Positions 35,582 to 42,625 of a stretch of 64,000 nt of DNA are shown here, piece by piece; position 1 is the stretch's first letter, and each line of letters starts with the position of its first letter. The position numbers were made by a program, and so were the translations under genes. The notes below the pieces were generated by a model. It had not been told where the DNA came from, searched no databases, and saw only the letters and a list, made by a program, of their open reading frames with translations. Origin of the DNA: Pelomonas sp. BJYL3 (GTDB lineage Bacteria; Pseudomonadota; Gammaproteobacteria; Burkholderiales; Burkholderiaceae_C). The stretch lies in assembly GCF_027257975.1 (NCBI RefSeq), contig NZ_JANZKX010000002.1, forward strand, positions 372,001-436,000, given 5' to 3'.

Positions 35582-36499
35582 ATGCAGGGGCGGTGGAAGA
35601 CTTCTCGAGAGGCAGGCCTTGCCATGGCCTCTCTGCTGCTGGCCGGGGCGGCTGGCGCAATGGACATGACCGGGCTTGATGTGCTGGCCGGCATTCCCCA
35701 GGCCACGGGTGCCTGTCCCAAGCAGCCGGCGGAGACGCCGTCCAAGGCTGAACGCCCGCAGGCAAGGGTGCAGCCATCGAAGCAGGCGGATTGCCTGGTA
35801 GACGTGGCGGACCTGTCCCGGTTTGGCAGTGACCTCGTGCTGGCTGATGTTCGACTGCCTGCGGAGTTCGAGCGCGGGCACGCCGCCGGAGCCATCAGCG
35901 TCAGCCCGGAGGCCTTGCTGTCCAAGCCGTACTGGCGCGCGAAGACCGTGCTCCTGCTGGGCCGTGGCAAGGGCGAGCCTGAGCTGGTCGAGCTGTGCTT
36001 CGCCCTGCGCGCCCAGGGCTACCGCAGGGTGGCAGTGGCCGACGGCGGGGTCATCGCCTGGTCGCAGCAGGGTCTGGCGTGGTTGGGCCTGCCGCTGGAC
36101 CTGCGTGAAGCGCAAGACCTGACCCCGGAGGAATTCCTGCTGGAAATGCAGGATCCCAGGCAGCGTCTCTATCTCGGCCCGGAGATGTCCGGCCTGCGCC
36201 GGCGCTATCCGGATGCGGCGACCGTGGGGGCCGCCGATGCGGGAGCAGCCTCCGCAGCGAAGCGCCCAGACCGCCGGCCTGTCGGCATCCCGCCCGATCG
36301 CGGCAGCGCCCGGTTCATCGTGGCGTCGGGGCGAGATACTGCTCGTGCCCAGCTCGATGCACTGCTGGCAGCCAAGGCGGGCCGTCTCGGCTTCGTCTAT
36401 ACCGGTGGCGAAGCGGGGCTCGCGGAAGCTGCCCGCCAGACCTCCCGCCTTGACGGCCTGCAGAGGCTGGGCCCCAAACGCCTGGGCTGCGGCCTGTGA
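35582..36499 (+). CDS. Secreted rhodanese-like protein lacking the catalytic cysteine
   Basis: This 305-residue protein has a short signal peptide (AMASLLLAGAAGA). A rhodanese domain covers about 70-175: VDVADLSRFGSDLVLADVRL, then HAAGAISV, then the strand TVLLLGRGKGE where an active rhodanese has the Cys-x-x-Gly-x-R loop. Here the loop has no Cys, so sulfurtransferase activity is unlikely. The C-terminal ~110 residues have no recognised fold; a second Rossmann-like segment (RFIVASGRDTARAQLDALL) may be a degenerate repeat. AAGGAA precedes ATG 35582. The stop overlaps the next gene, suggesting a functional pair with the transglutaminase-like protein. Confidence 0.7.
   Translation: MQGRWKTSREAGLAMASLLLAGAAGAMDMTGLDVLAGIPQATGACPKQPAETPSKAERPQARVQPSKQADCLVDVADLSRFGSDLVLADVRLPAEFERGHAAGAISVSPEALLSKPYWRAKTVLLLGRGKGEPELVELCFALRAQGYRRVAVADGGVIAWSQQGLAWLGLPLDLREAQDLTPEEFLLEMQDPRQRLYLGPEMSGLRRRYPDAATVGAADAGAASAAKRPDRRPVGIPPDRGSARFIVASGRDTARAQLDALLAAKAGRLGFVYTGGEAGLAEAARQTSRLDGLQRLGPKRLGCGL
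36113..36125 (-). repeat. Dispersed 13-mer GGGTCAGGTCTTG, copy 3
   Basis: Exact copy on the minus strand inside the rhodanese-like gene, where the + strand is read as Gln-Asp-Leu-Thr-Pro. Confidence 0.7.
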
Positions 36500-37353
36500 A
36501 GCGGCGATCCGTCCTGCACGCCCTGGCCGCCGGTCTGGCTGGCGTGCTGCCCACGCTGGCGCCGGCCGGTGAGGCGCCGGTGCGGCGGCTGCGCTTCATC
36601 TGGGAGCTGTTCAATCCCGGCAGCGAATGGCTCAGGAACGAGGAATTTGCCTGCGCCCTGCCGGCATCGCTGCCAGGGGAGCAGCAGCTGGTCTCCGCAG
36701 AAGCCTCGCAGCCGCTGCGCTGGAGTCCGGACTGCCTGGGCCAGAACACGGCGTTGATCACGCTGGCGGAGGTCGCCCCTCGCCAGCGGGTCAGGGTTCA
36801 GCTCGACACCCGCGTGGCGCTGCCGGCGCCCGGGAGGACGGCCCCGGACAGCGGCTGCGACCGCTGGCAGGGCCACGGGCCGTTCCTCGACTTTGGCGAG
36901 TCCGCCATCGCAGAGCGGGCCGCTGAGCTTCGCCGGGGGTCAGGTCTTGACACCGCACGGGCCATCTTCGACTGGCTGGTCGCGCATGTGCAGTACACGG
37001 CTTACAGCCCCAACGACAAGGGCGCCCTGCATGCGCTGAACACCCGCCAGGGAGACTGCACGGAGTTCGCCCATCTCGCCACGTCCCTGGCTCGGTCTGC
37101 CGGCATGGCTGCACGCTCGGTGGGTGGCTATGTGCTGACCCATGACGCCATCGTGAAGCCAGGCGACTACCACGACTGGGCGGAGCTGTGGGTGGACGGG
37201 CGCTGGCTCATCCTCGACGCACAGCGCCGCGAATTCGACGCAGACGCGCAGGCCTACCTTCGCTTCCGCTACTACTCGGCACATGGCGACGGCACTCTGG
37301 GCAGCCACCACCGGTGGCGGACGCTGGGGCAACTGCAGGTCGCCTGGCAGTGA
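36496..37353 (+). CDS. Secreted transglutaminase-like (papain-fold) protein
   Basis: This 285-residue protein has a signal peptide (MKRRSVLHALAAGLAGVLPT). The transglutaminase core covers about 150-245, with the Cys box TRQGDCTEFAHLATSLARSA (Cys188), the His box YHDWAELWVDG (His226) and Asp241 in WLILDAQ, so the triad looks complete. Such domains usually act as periplasmic proteases or cross-linkers. GTG 36496 overlaps the rhodanese stop. It is the last gene of the 37-kb + strand run and is followed at once by a terminator. Confidence 0.82.
   Translation: MKRRSVLHALAAGLAGVLPTLAPAGEAPVRRLRFIWELFNPGSEWLRNEEFACALPASLPGEQQLVSAEASQPLRWSPDCLGQNTALITLAEVAPRQRVRVQLDTRVALPAPGRTAPDSGCDRWQGHGPFLDFGESAIAERAAELRRGSGLDTARAIFDWLVAHVQYTAYSPNDKGALHALNTRQGDCTEFAHLATSLARSAGMAARSVGGYVLTHDAIVKPGDYHDWAELWVDGRWLILDAQRREFDADAQAYLRFRYYSAHGDGTLGSHHRWRTLGQLQVAWQ
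36937..36949 (+). repeat. Dispersed 13-mer GGGTCAGGTCTTG, copy 4
   Basis: Exact copy in the transglutaminase-like gene, in a different reading frame from copies 1 and 2 (Gly-Ser-Gly-Leu-Asp). It lies only about 810 bp from copy 3, in the opposite orientation. Confidence 0.7.
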
Positions 37354-37360
37354 GCCCATG

Positions 37361-37394
37361 AAAAAGGCGCGAGTCCCACAGGATCTCGCGCCTT
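37361..37394. terminator. Strong bidirectional rho-independent terminator
   Basis: AAGGCGCGAG (37364-37373) pairs perfectly with CTCGCGCCTT (37385-37394). An A-run lies on the left, giving a U-run for minus-strand transcripts. It sits between the convergent transglutaminase-like and zinc protease genes. Confidence 0.85.
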
Positions 37395-37402
37395 GAAGGC
37401 TG

Positions 37403-37422
37403 CCGGCACCGGGAGGTGCCGG
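37403..37422. terminator. Second hairpin between convergent genes
   Basis: CCGGCACC and GGTGCCGG form a perfect 8-bp stem around a GGGA loop, right after the main terminator and just beyond the protease stop codon. It is probably an auxiliary terminator or 3'-end stabiliser. Confidence 0.55.
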
Positions 37423-37432
37423 AGCGCGTGGC

Positions 37433-38872
37433 TTACCAGCCGATATCGCGCAGCAGATGGAAGGTCAGGTCCTTCGGCGACTGCAGGATGGTCGTCAGGT
37501 CGGCGTTGATGAAGGGCTCCATCAGCTGGTTCGGGAAGGCGCTGGTGTCGTAATGGGACACCGAGGAACCCGAGGCGAAGGGATTGGGCGTGTACAGGTA
37601 GGGGCGACCCATCAGGTCGGCACCAGCGTACTGGCTCATGTCCAGACCCAGCGTGATGTACAGGCCGGAGCGCGTACGGGTGCGGGCCTTCATCGCATCC
37701 TTCAGGGCCAGGCCGTCGACCTTGCTGATGCGGGCGGAGGGGATGGTGATGGTGTTGTCGGCACCACCCAGGCCCGGAGGCGGGTTGTCGTTGGCGTTGT
37801 CCACCACCAGCACGGCCTTGGCACCGGCCAGCTGGGCGTTCTTGACCTTCACGGTGAAGGAGCAGACGCCGCGGTCCACCAGGGCGATCTTGCCGGCCAC
37901 GGCCAGCTTGTTGGCCGCGCTCAGCGGATCGCAGGCCAGGCCGGTGACGCCGTCGGCCTGGTCGACCACAGGCATCACCTCGGCGCTGAGGCCGGAGGCG
38001 GTGATCTGCGGGCCGAAGGCGGCGGTGCCGATGGCCAGGGCGCGCGTCAGGCTGGACGGGGCGGTGATCTTGGCCGAGGGCGTGCCCAGGGCCAGGACTT
38101 CCGGCACCTTGGCGCCGACTTCAGCACCGGTCCACACCAGGCGGCGGCCGTTGGTGGCGGAGGTGACGCGCTCGCTGGCGGTCATCTGCGTCCACTTCTT
38201 GCCGGTCACGTTGTCCAGAAGGAAGTGATCCCAGGCGGAGGGGTAGCCAGCCAGCAGGGCGCCGGTGTTGCCGCGGGTGAAGGTGGCAAAGCCCAGGCCG
38301 TGGCCCAGCTCGTGCAGCAGCGTGGCGACGAAGTTGATCTGGCCGCCGGTATTGCCATCCAGGCCCAGGTAGAAGCCGGAGCCGGCCAGGCAGTCGGGCT
38401 TGCCCAGGTTGATGTTGAACTGGGTCTTGATGTCGACATTGCCGTAGCCGCTGCCGTCATCGGGCTGGCCTTCGGACTGATTGACGCCCGAGATCTTGTT
38501 GGCCAGGGCCTGGGGATACCAGGTGTTGGCCTTGGGAGCGCCCGTGAAATCGCGCCAGATGTTCCAGGCGCTGGCGCTGCCCAGCACGGCCGAGGAGGCC
38601 GAGCAGGTCAGGGGTTCCCAGCCAGCGCTGACGGTGATGACCACGTCGCTGGTGAGCTGCTTTTCCCAGATGTCGGCGACGTAGCGGTAGACGTTCCAGC
38701 GCTGCTCGCCCAGGGTGGTGCCGGGGTTGCCGCCCACGGGGGCGACGGGGGTGGGGTCATTGAAGCCCACGCCGACGGCGTCACGGTTCTGGATCTGGAT
38801 GGTGGCTGCCTGTGCGGCACCGAAGGCCAGCAGCAGGGAGGCCGCCAGCGGCTTGATGAAGTGCTTGCTCAT
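37433..38872 (-). CDS. Secreted zinc metalloprotease with PA domain
   Basis: This 479-residue protein has a signal peptide (LAASLLLAFGAAQA). The zincin motif HELGHGLGF, with His187, Glu188 and His191, sits in FVATLLHELGHGLGFATF. A protease-associated (PA) insert spans about 290-400, with VDRGVCSFTVKVKNAQLAGA and VVDNAND. A further conserved end reads MEPFINADLTTILQSPKDL. It is expected to be active outside the cell. I chose ATG 38872, since AGGAG sits 11 nt upstream, over GTG 38884, which overlaps that site. It is third in a minus-strand set with a small secreted protein and a PEP-CTERM protein. Confidence 0.82.
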   Translation of the reverse strand: MSKHFIKPLAASLLLAFGAAQAATIQIQNRDAVGVGFNDPTPVAPVGGNPGTTLGEQRWNVYRYVADIWEKQLTSDVVITVSAGWEPLTCSASSAVLGSASAWNIWRDFTGAPKANTWYPQALANKISGVNQSEGQPDDGSGYGNVDIKTQFNINLGKPDCLAGSGFYLGLDGNTGGQINFVATLLHELGHGLGFATFTRGNTGALLAGYPSAWDHFLLDNVTGKKWTQMTASERVTSATNGRRLVWTGAEVGAKVPEVLALGTPSAKITAPSSLTRALAIGTAAFGPQITASGLSAEVMPVVDQADGVTGLACDPLSAANKLAVAGKIALVDRGVCSFTVKVKNAQLAGAKAVLVVDNANDNPPPGLGGADNTITIPSARISKVDGLALKDAMKARTRTRSGLYITLGLDMSQYAGADLMGRPYLYTPNPFASGSSVSHYDTSAFPNQLMEPFINADLTTILQSPKDLTFHLLRDIGW

Positions 38873-38880
38873 GACGGGGT

Positions 38881-39330
38881 TCACTCCTTGTTGGCGGACT
38901 TGGCCACGGGGCCCTTGACGATGGCCTCGGCCTGCTCCTGGCCCTGCACGCAGGTGCTGGACAGGCTGCCGTCGGCGTTGCGGGTCACGACGGAGTAGCT
39001 GACGTTCTCGGGGCCGGGACGGAAGCCGAAGGCGCCGCGCGAGTTCATGCGCTCGGCCTGCACAGGTGCCACGGACAGGGCACGCAGGCGCGAGGACTTG
39101 GCGGCCTGGGCCTTGGCCTGCAGCGCGGCCGCCTCGTCGGCGGTGGGGGCGCGCAGCTCGCCGGTGACGGCGTCGCGCACGGCGATCATGCCGTCGGCGC
39201 CTTCAGTGACGCTGGTGCTGGCGGCTGCCTTGGCCTCGGCCTTGGCATGCTCTTCACAGTTGGTGCAGGCCAGGGCGGCGCCGCTGAGCAGCAGGCCGCT
39301 GGCCAGAGCGATCAGGGATTGGCTCTTCAT
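38881..39330 (-). CDS. Small secreted protein of unknown function
   Basis: This 149-residue protein has a signal peptide ending near GAALA, followed by CTNCEE, an Ala/Lys-rich helix, and a globular end RGAFGFRPGPENVSYSVVTRN with one more Cys (SSTCVQG). GAGGAG precedes the ATG. Its stop lies 8 nt before the protease start, so the two are almost certainly co-transcribed. The extended N-terminal half could be a propeptide or inhibitor acting on the neighbouring protease; that is a guess from position. I do not recognise the family. Confidence 0.7.
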   Translation of the reverse strand: MKSQSLIALASGLLLSGAALACTNCEEHAKAEAKAAASTSVTEGADGMIAVRDAVTGELRAPTADEAAALQAKAQAAKSSRLRALSVAPVQAERMNSRGAFGFRPGPENVSYSVVTRNADGSLSSTCVQGQEQAEAIVKGPVAKSANKE

Positions 39331-39354
39331 GGTGTGTTCTCCTCTTGTGGGGGC

Positions 39355-40017
39355 TCAGGCCTTGCGACGGCGCTGGGCCACGGCGGCACCGACCAGGCCC
39401 AGGGCGATCAGGGCGTAGCTGGCGGGCTCGGGGACGGTGCTGACGTCCAGGGTGTCGAGGGCGATGGCGTCGGCCGTCTCGTAGTCACCCTTGTAGACAA
39501 AGGCCAGACGGCCGGAGGCGCTGCCGCCCAGGCCGTCGAAAGTGGCTGTGTAACGGGTCCAGCCGTAGGGGGCTCCGTTGACGTCGCCGGTCGGATTGAT
39601 CGACACCAGCAGATGGGTGAAGTTGCCGGTGGCGCTTGCGCTGCCATTGGTGCTCAGCATCACGTCCAGCTGATCGATGAATCCGTCGGCCTTGGCGTTG
39701 GCATAGAAGCTCAGCTGGAAAGACTGGGACAGCGAGAACGTCTTGGTAATCAGCCAATTCTCGATGGCGCCGCCAGCCGGTTTGGCGCTGTTGTAGGTGG
39801 CCGTCGCGTAGCTGGTCGGACCACCGGCTTGCGGAGCAAAGACGCCATCGGCGCCCTGCAGCCACTTGTTCTGCGGGTTCAGGCTGTTGTTGGTGAACAC
39901 CCAACCCTGGGCCGCCAGGCCGCCGACATTGTCAAAACCCTCGGACAGCAGCGTGCCTGCCTGGGCGCTGGCCATGGCGGCCGACAGGGCCAGGACCGAA
40001 AGAACTTGCTTGCGCAT
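39355..40017 (-). CDS. PEP-CTERM protein with choice-of-anchor J-like domain
   Basis: This 220-residue protein has a signal peptide (VLSVLALSAAMASA-QA). A beta-sandwich follows with LLSEGFDNV near its start, NWLITKTFSLSQSFQLSFYA and a later WTRYTATFDGLGG, typical of cleaved-adhesin/choice-of-anchor J domains. The end is a textbook PEP-CTERM sorting signal: VPEPASYALIALGLVGAAVA plus RRRKA. It is therefore processed by an exosortase, encoded elsewhere, and probably belongs to the exopolysaccharide/biofilm surface. GGAGGG precedes the ATG. It heads the minus-strand set. Confidence 0.88.
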   Translation of the reverse strand: MRKQVLSVLALSAAMASAQAGTLLSEGFDNVGGLAAQGWVFTNNSLNPQNKWLQGADGVFAPQAGGPTSYATATYNSAKPAGGAIENWLITKTFSLSQSFQLSFYANAKADGFIDQLDVMLSTNGSASATGNFTHLLVSINPTGDVNGAPYGWTRYTATFDGLGGSASGRLAFVYKGDYETADAIALDTLDVSTVPEPASYALIALGLVGAAVAQRRRKA

Positions 40018-40305
40018 GGGAAACCCTCCAAATACGGAATCGAGATGGGCTGGGTGGGTGCGGCGCTAAGAACTGCTTGGCCGGGGCCTGTCCAGACCGT
40101 GCGAATTCTCACGAGCCATCCTACGAAGTGGGGATGCTGTAAGCCCTAGTGACACCCAGTTGCGGGGTAGTAGAAGTCCGTAAAGGAAAAACAGGATGGC
40201 GCATGCCTGTTGTGCGCACTTCGCAGGGGGCGGGCCAGGCACCGAGCCCGAGTCGCTACAGTGCAGCCAGCCTCATCGCCCTGGCCTCGTGCCCCAGCCT
40301 TCCTG
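40018..40305. promoter_or_regulatory. Divergent intergenic region between PEP-CTERM and acyltransferase genes
   Basis: This 288-bp region has no gene. It must hold promoters for both directions, but I cannot place convincing boxes. I also looked for a sigma-54 -24/-12 pair on the PEP-CTERM side and found none that satisfied me. Confidence 0.4.
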
Positions 40306-41364
40306 ATGTCTCCGGCCTTTTCGATCTACCTGGACGTGCTGCGCCTGGCCGCAGCCTTGCTGGTCTTCGTCCATCACGCGTCGTATGCGCGCTATCACGG
40401 CACTGCGCTGCAGGGCCTGGCTGGCTATGGGCATGAGGCAGTGGTGGTGTTCTTCGTGCTGTCGGGCTATGTGATCGCCTACAGCCGCGAGCACAAGGAC
40501 CTGGACTGGCGCCACTACGCCGTGCAGCGCCTGAGCCGGCTCTGGTCGGTGGCCCTGCCGGCGATCGTCCTGACGACGGTGCTGGATGCGGGAGGCCGCT
40601 CGCTGCTGCCGGCGCTGTATGAGCCGGTGCCGGGCGGCTGGGGCCGGGTGCTGGCTTCGGTGTGCTTCGTCAACGAGTTCTGGATCGAGGGCTGGGCGGC
40701 GGGGAGCAACGTCCCTCTGTGGTCTCTTTCCTACGAGGCGGGCTACTACCTGCTGTTCGGCGTGCTCAGCTTCGCGGGCCCGCGCTGGCGCTGGCCGCTG
40801 ACCCTGCTGTGCGGGCTGCTCGTCGGGCCCCGCGTGCTGCTCCTGCTGCCGGCCTGGTGGATGGGGGTGTGGATTCACCGCAGCCCTCGCGTGCATGCGA
40901 TGGAGGCGTCCCGTGGGGCTCTGGTCGCGGCGGTTGGCCTGGCCTGGGCCCTGGTGCTGGTGCTGGGCAAGGTGGGCAACCGCTTCATCACCTGGCGCCT
41001 CCTGGAACTGCTGCCGCAGCCGGCGGTGCAGCTGCTGGGCGCGTCGGATGCCTTCATCTCCGACAACCTCATCGCGCTGGGCGTGGCGGCCCACGTGGCC
41101 GGGATGTCTGCCTGGCTGCGCGGGCGACACGTGCCGGCCTGGCAGGGGCATTGGGTGCCCCTGCTGTCACGGGCGACATTCCCGATCTACCTCTTCCACT
41201 ACCCGCTGCTGCAGTTCTTTTCGGCGCTGGCGGCGGTCTGGCCTCCGCTGGCCCTGGGTGGCGTGACGGTCCTGAGCCTGGCCCTTTCGGCGGCCTTCAC
41301 CGGCCCCTGCGAGCAGCTGCGCCAGGTTCTGCGGCGCGGGCTTGCCCGGCTCCTGCGGGCCTGA
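40306..41364 (+). CDS. Membrane acyltransferase 3 family protein
   Basis: This 352-residue multipass protein has the family hallmarks IYLDVLRLAAALLVFVHHAS (His pair near residue 24) and VVFFVLSGYVIAYSREHKD. About ten hydrophobic helices follow, with WSLSYEAGYYLLF, and near the end FPIYLFHYPLLQFF. These proteins transfer acyl groups to cell-surface sugars such as exopolysaccharide or O-antigen. I chose ATG 40306 because the conserved N-terminal helix begins right after it. The CAP-domain gene follows after 29 bp on the same strand. Confidence 0.85.
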   Translation: MSPAFSIYLDVLRLAAALLVFVHHASYARYHGTALQGLAGYGHEAVVVFFVLSGYVIAYSREHKDLDWRHYAVQRLSRLWSVALPAIVLTTVLDAGGRSLLPALYEPVPGGWGRVLASVCFVNEFWIEGWAAGSNVPLWSLSYEAGYYLLFGVLSFAGPRWRWPLTLLCGLLVGPRVLLLLPAWWMGVWIHRSPRVHAMEASRGALVAAVGLAWALVLVLGKVGNRFITWRLLELLPQPAVQLLGASDAFISDNLIALGVAAHVAGMSAWLRGRHVPAWQGHWVPLLSRATFPIYLFHYPLLQFFSALAAVWPPLALGGVTVLSLALSAAFTGPCEQLRQVLRRGLARLLRA

Positions 41365-41393
41365 GGCCGGCCCTGGCCCTAAGATGTCGTGCC

Positions 41394-41915
41394 ATGAGAC
41401 GGACGACTTCCCTGCGCTTGCTCGGGGCCTGCATGGTGGCCGGCCTGGCCGGTGCTGCCGCGGCGCAGGAGGCGCCGGCGCCGGGCTGCGAGCCCGATGT
41501 GCAGCAGGCCCTGGCCCTGGCCAATGCCCTGCGCCAGGAAGCGCGCCGCTGCGGCGCCCGGGCCTTCGAGGCTGCCCGCCCCTTGCGCTGGAATGCGGCC
41601 CTGCAGCAGTCCGCCCAGCGTTTCGCGGCCGAGCTGGCGGCGCGCGGTGAGCTGAGTCATCAGGGCCTGAGCAGCCCCACGCTGCGGGAGCGCGTGCGTG
41701 ACACCGGCTATACGCTGAGGGCCGTCGGCGAGAACCTGGCCGCGGGCCCCCTGGGGCTGGACGAAGCCTTCAGTCTCTGGGCCTCCAGCGAGGAGCACTG
41801 CGCCAACCTCATGCGCGCGGACTTCGAGGAGCTGGGCCTCGCCTGCGTCGCTGCCTCGGGGCGCTACGAACGGTTCTGGGTGCTGCACCTGGCGGCACCG
41901 GCCCGGCGCTTCTGA
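41394..41915 (+). CDS. Secreted CAP-domain (SCP/YkwD-like) protein
   Basis: This 173-residue protein has a signal peptide (LLGACMVAGLAGAAAA-Q). The CAP domain has NALRQEARRCG at its start, LRWNAALQQSAQRFAAELAA, then ELSHQGLSS (the His of the CAP cavity), GENLAAGP, and WASSEEHCANLMRADFEELG. Three or more cysteines could form disulfides. Bacterial CAP proteins are secreted and mostly of unknown activity. It ends at a terminator-like hairpin facing the two-component operon. Confidence 0.85.
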   Translation: MRRTTSLRLLGACMVAGLAGAAAAQEAPAPGCEPDVQQALALANALRQEARRCGARAFEAARPLRWNAALQQSAQRFAAELAARGELSHQGLSSPTLRERVRDTGYTLRAVGENLAAGPLGLDEAFSLWASSEEHCANLMRADFEELGLACVAASGRYERFWVLHLAAPARRF

Positions 41916-41921
41916 CCGGCA

Positions 41922-41936
41922 GGGGCACGCGGCCCC
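41922..41936. terminator. Bidirectional terminator-like hairpin
   Basis: GGGGC (41922-41926) pairs with GCCCC (41932-41936) and can extend by three more pairs with one bulge. It lies between the convergent CAP and response-regulator genes. There is no long T-run. Confidence 0.45.
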
Positions 41937-41949
41937 GCCCTTGTGATGC

Positions 41950-42594
41950 TCAGATCCAGCCGAGGTCGATCGCCCGCAGCACGGCCTGGGTGCGGTCGCG
42001 CACGCCCATCTTGGAGAACACGGCCGAGCAGTGGTTCTTGATCACGCCCTCGCTGTTGCCCAGCAGGGCGGCGATCTCGGTGTTGCTGCGGCCGCTGGCC
42101 ACCAGGCGCAGCACCTGCAGCTCCTTGGGTGAGAGCGGGTCCGGCTGAGGCGTGGCGCTGAAGGCACGCTCGACACTGGGACGCTCCATGCGCTCGGTGA
42201 GCGAGGGGCGCAGGGCCGTGCCGCCGGCGGCCACGTCCTTGAGCGCCTGGACCAGGGTGTCCGGGCTGATGGCCTTGAGCAGGAATCCTTTGGCTCCGGC
42301 GCGCACGGCCTCGTCGAAGGCCTCGGCGTCGTCGAAGGTGGTCAGCAGGACCACGGGGATCTTCCAGGCACGGGCGGCCAGGGCGCGGATCAGGCCCGTG
42401 CCGTCCAGGCGCGGCATGCGCATGTCGGAAAGGATGACGTCGGGTTGGTCCTCGGCCAGCTTTTCCAGGGCCTCGGCGCCGTCGGCGGCCTCGCCGATCA
42501 GCAGCACCTCCTCATGCAGGGCCAGCAGGCCTTTGAGGCCCTCGCGCACCAGCTGCTGGTCTTCCACCAGCAGGACCTTGATCTTTTCGCTCAT
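41950..42594 (-). CDS. NarL/LuxR-type response regulator
   Basis: This 214-residue protein has a receiver domain with acidic pair ED at 11-12 and phospho-acceptor Asp57 (VILSDMRMP). The C-terminal LuxR helix-turn-helix reads LSPKELQVLRLVASGRSNTE, then IAALLGNSEGVIKNH. It is the DNA-binding partner of the histidine kinase just upstream. GAGGAG sits 6 nt before ATG 42594 and overlaps the alternative ATG 42600, so I prefer the inner start. Targets are unknown. Confidence 0.92.
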   Translation of the reverse strand: MSEKIKVLLVEDQQLVREGLKGLLALHEEVLLIGEAADGAEALEKLAEDQPDVILSDMRMPRLDGTGLIRALAARAWKIPVVLLTTFDDAEAFDEAVRAGAKGFLLKAISPDTLVQALKDVAAGGTALRPSLTERMERPSVERAFSATPQPDPLSPKELQVLRLVASGRSNTEIAALLGNSEGVIKNHCSAVFSKMGVRDRTQAVLRAIDLGWI

Positions 42595-42625
42595 GGACAT
42601 CTCCTCTTCCGTCGTGATTCCCGGG

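Noticed and set aside
39352-39364. GGGGGCTCAGGCCTTG near the PEP-CTERM stop as another copy of the dispersed motif
   Set aside because: It needs an insertion and a substitution to match and overlaps a stop codon, so it is too weak to count.
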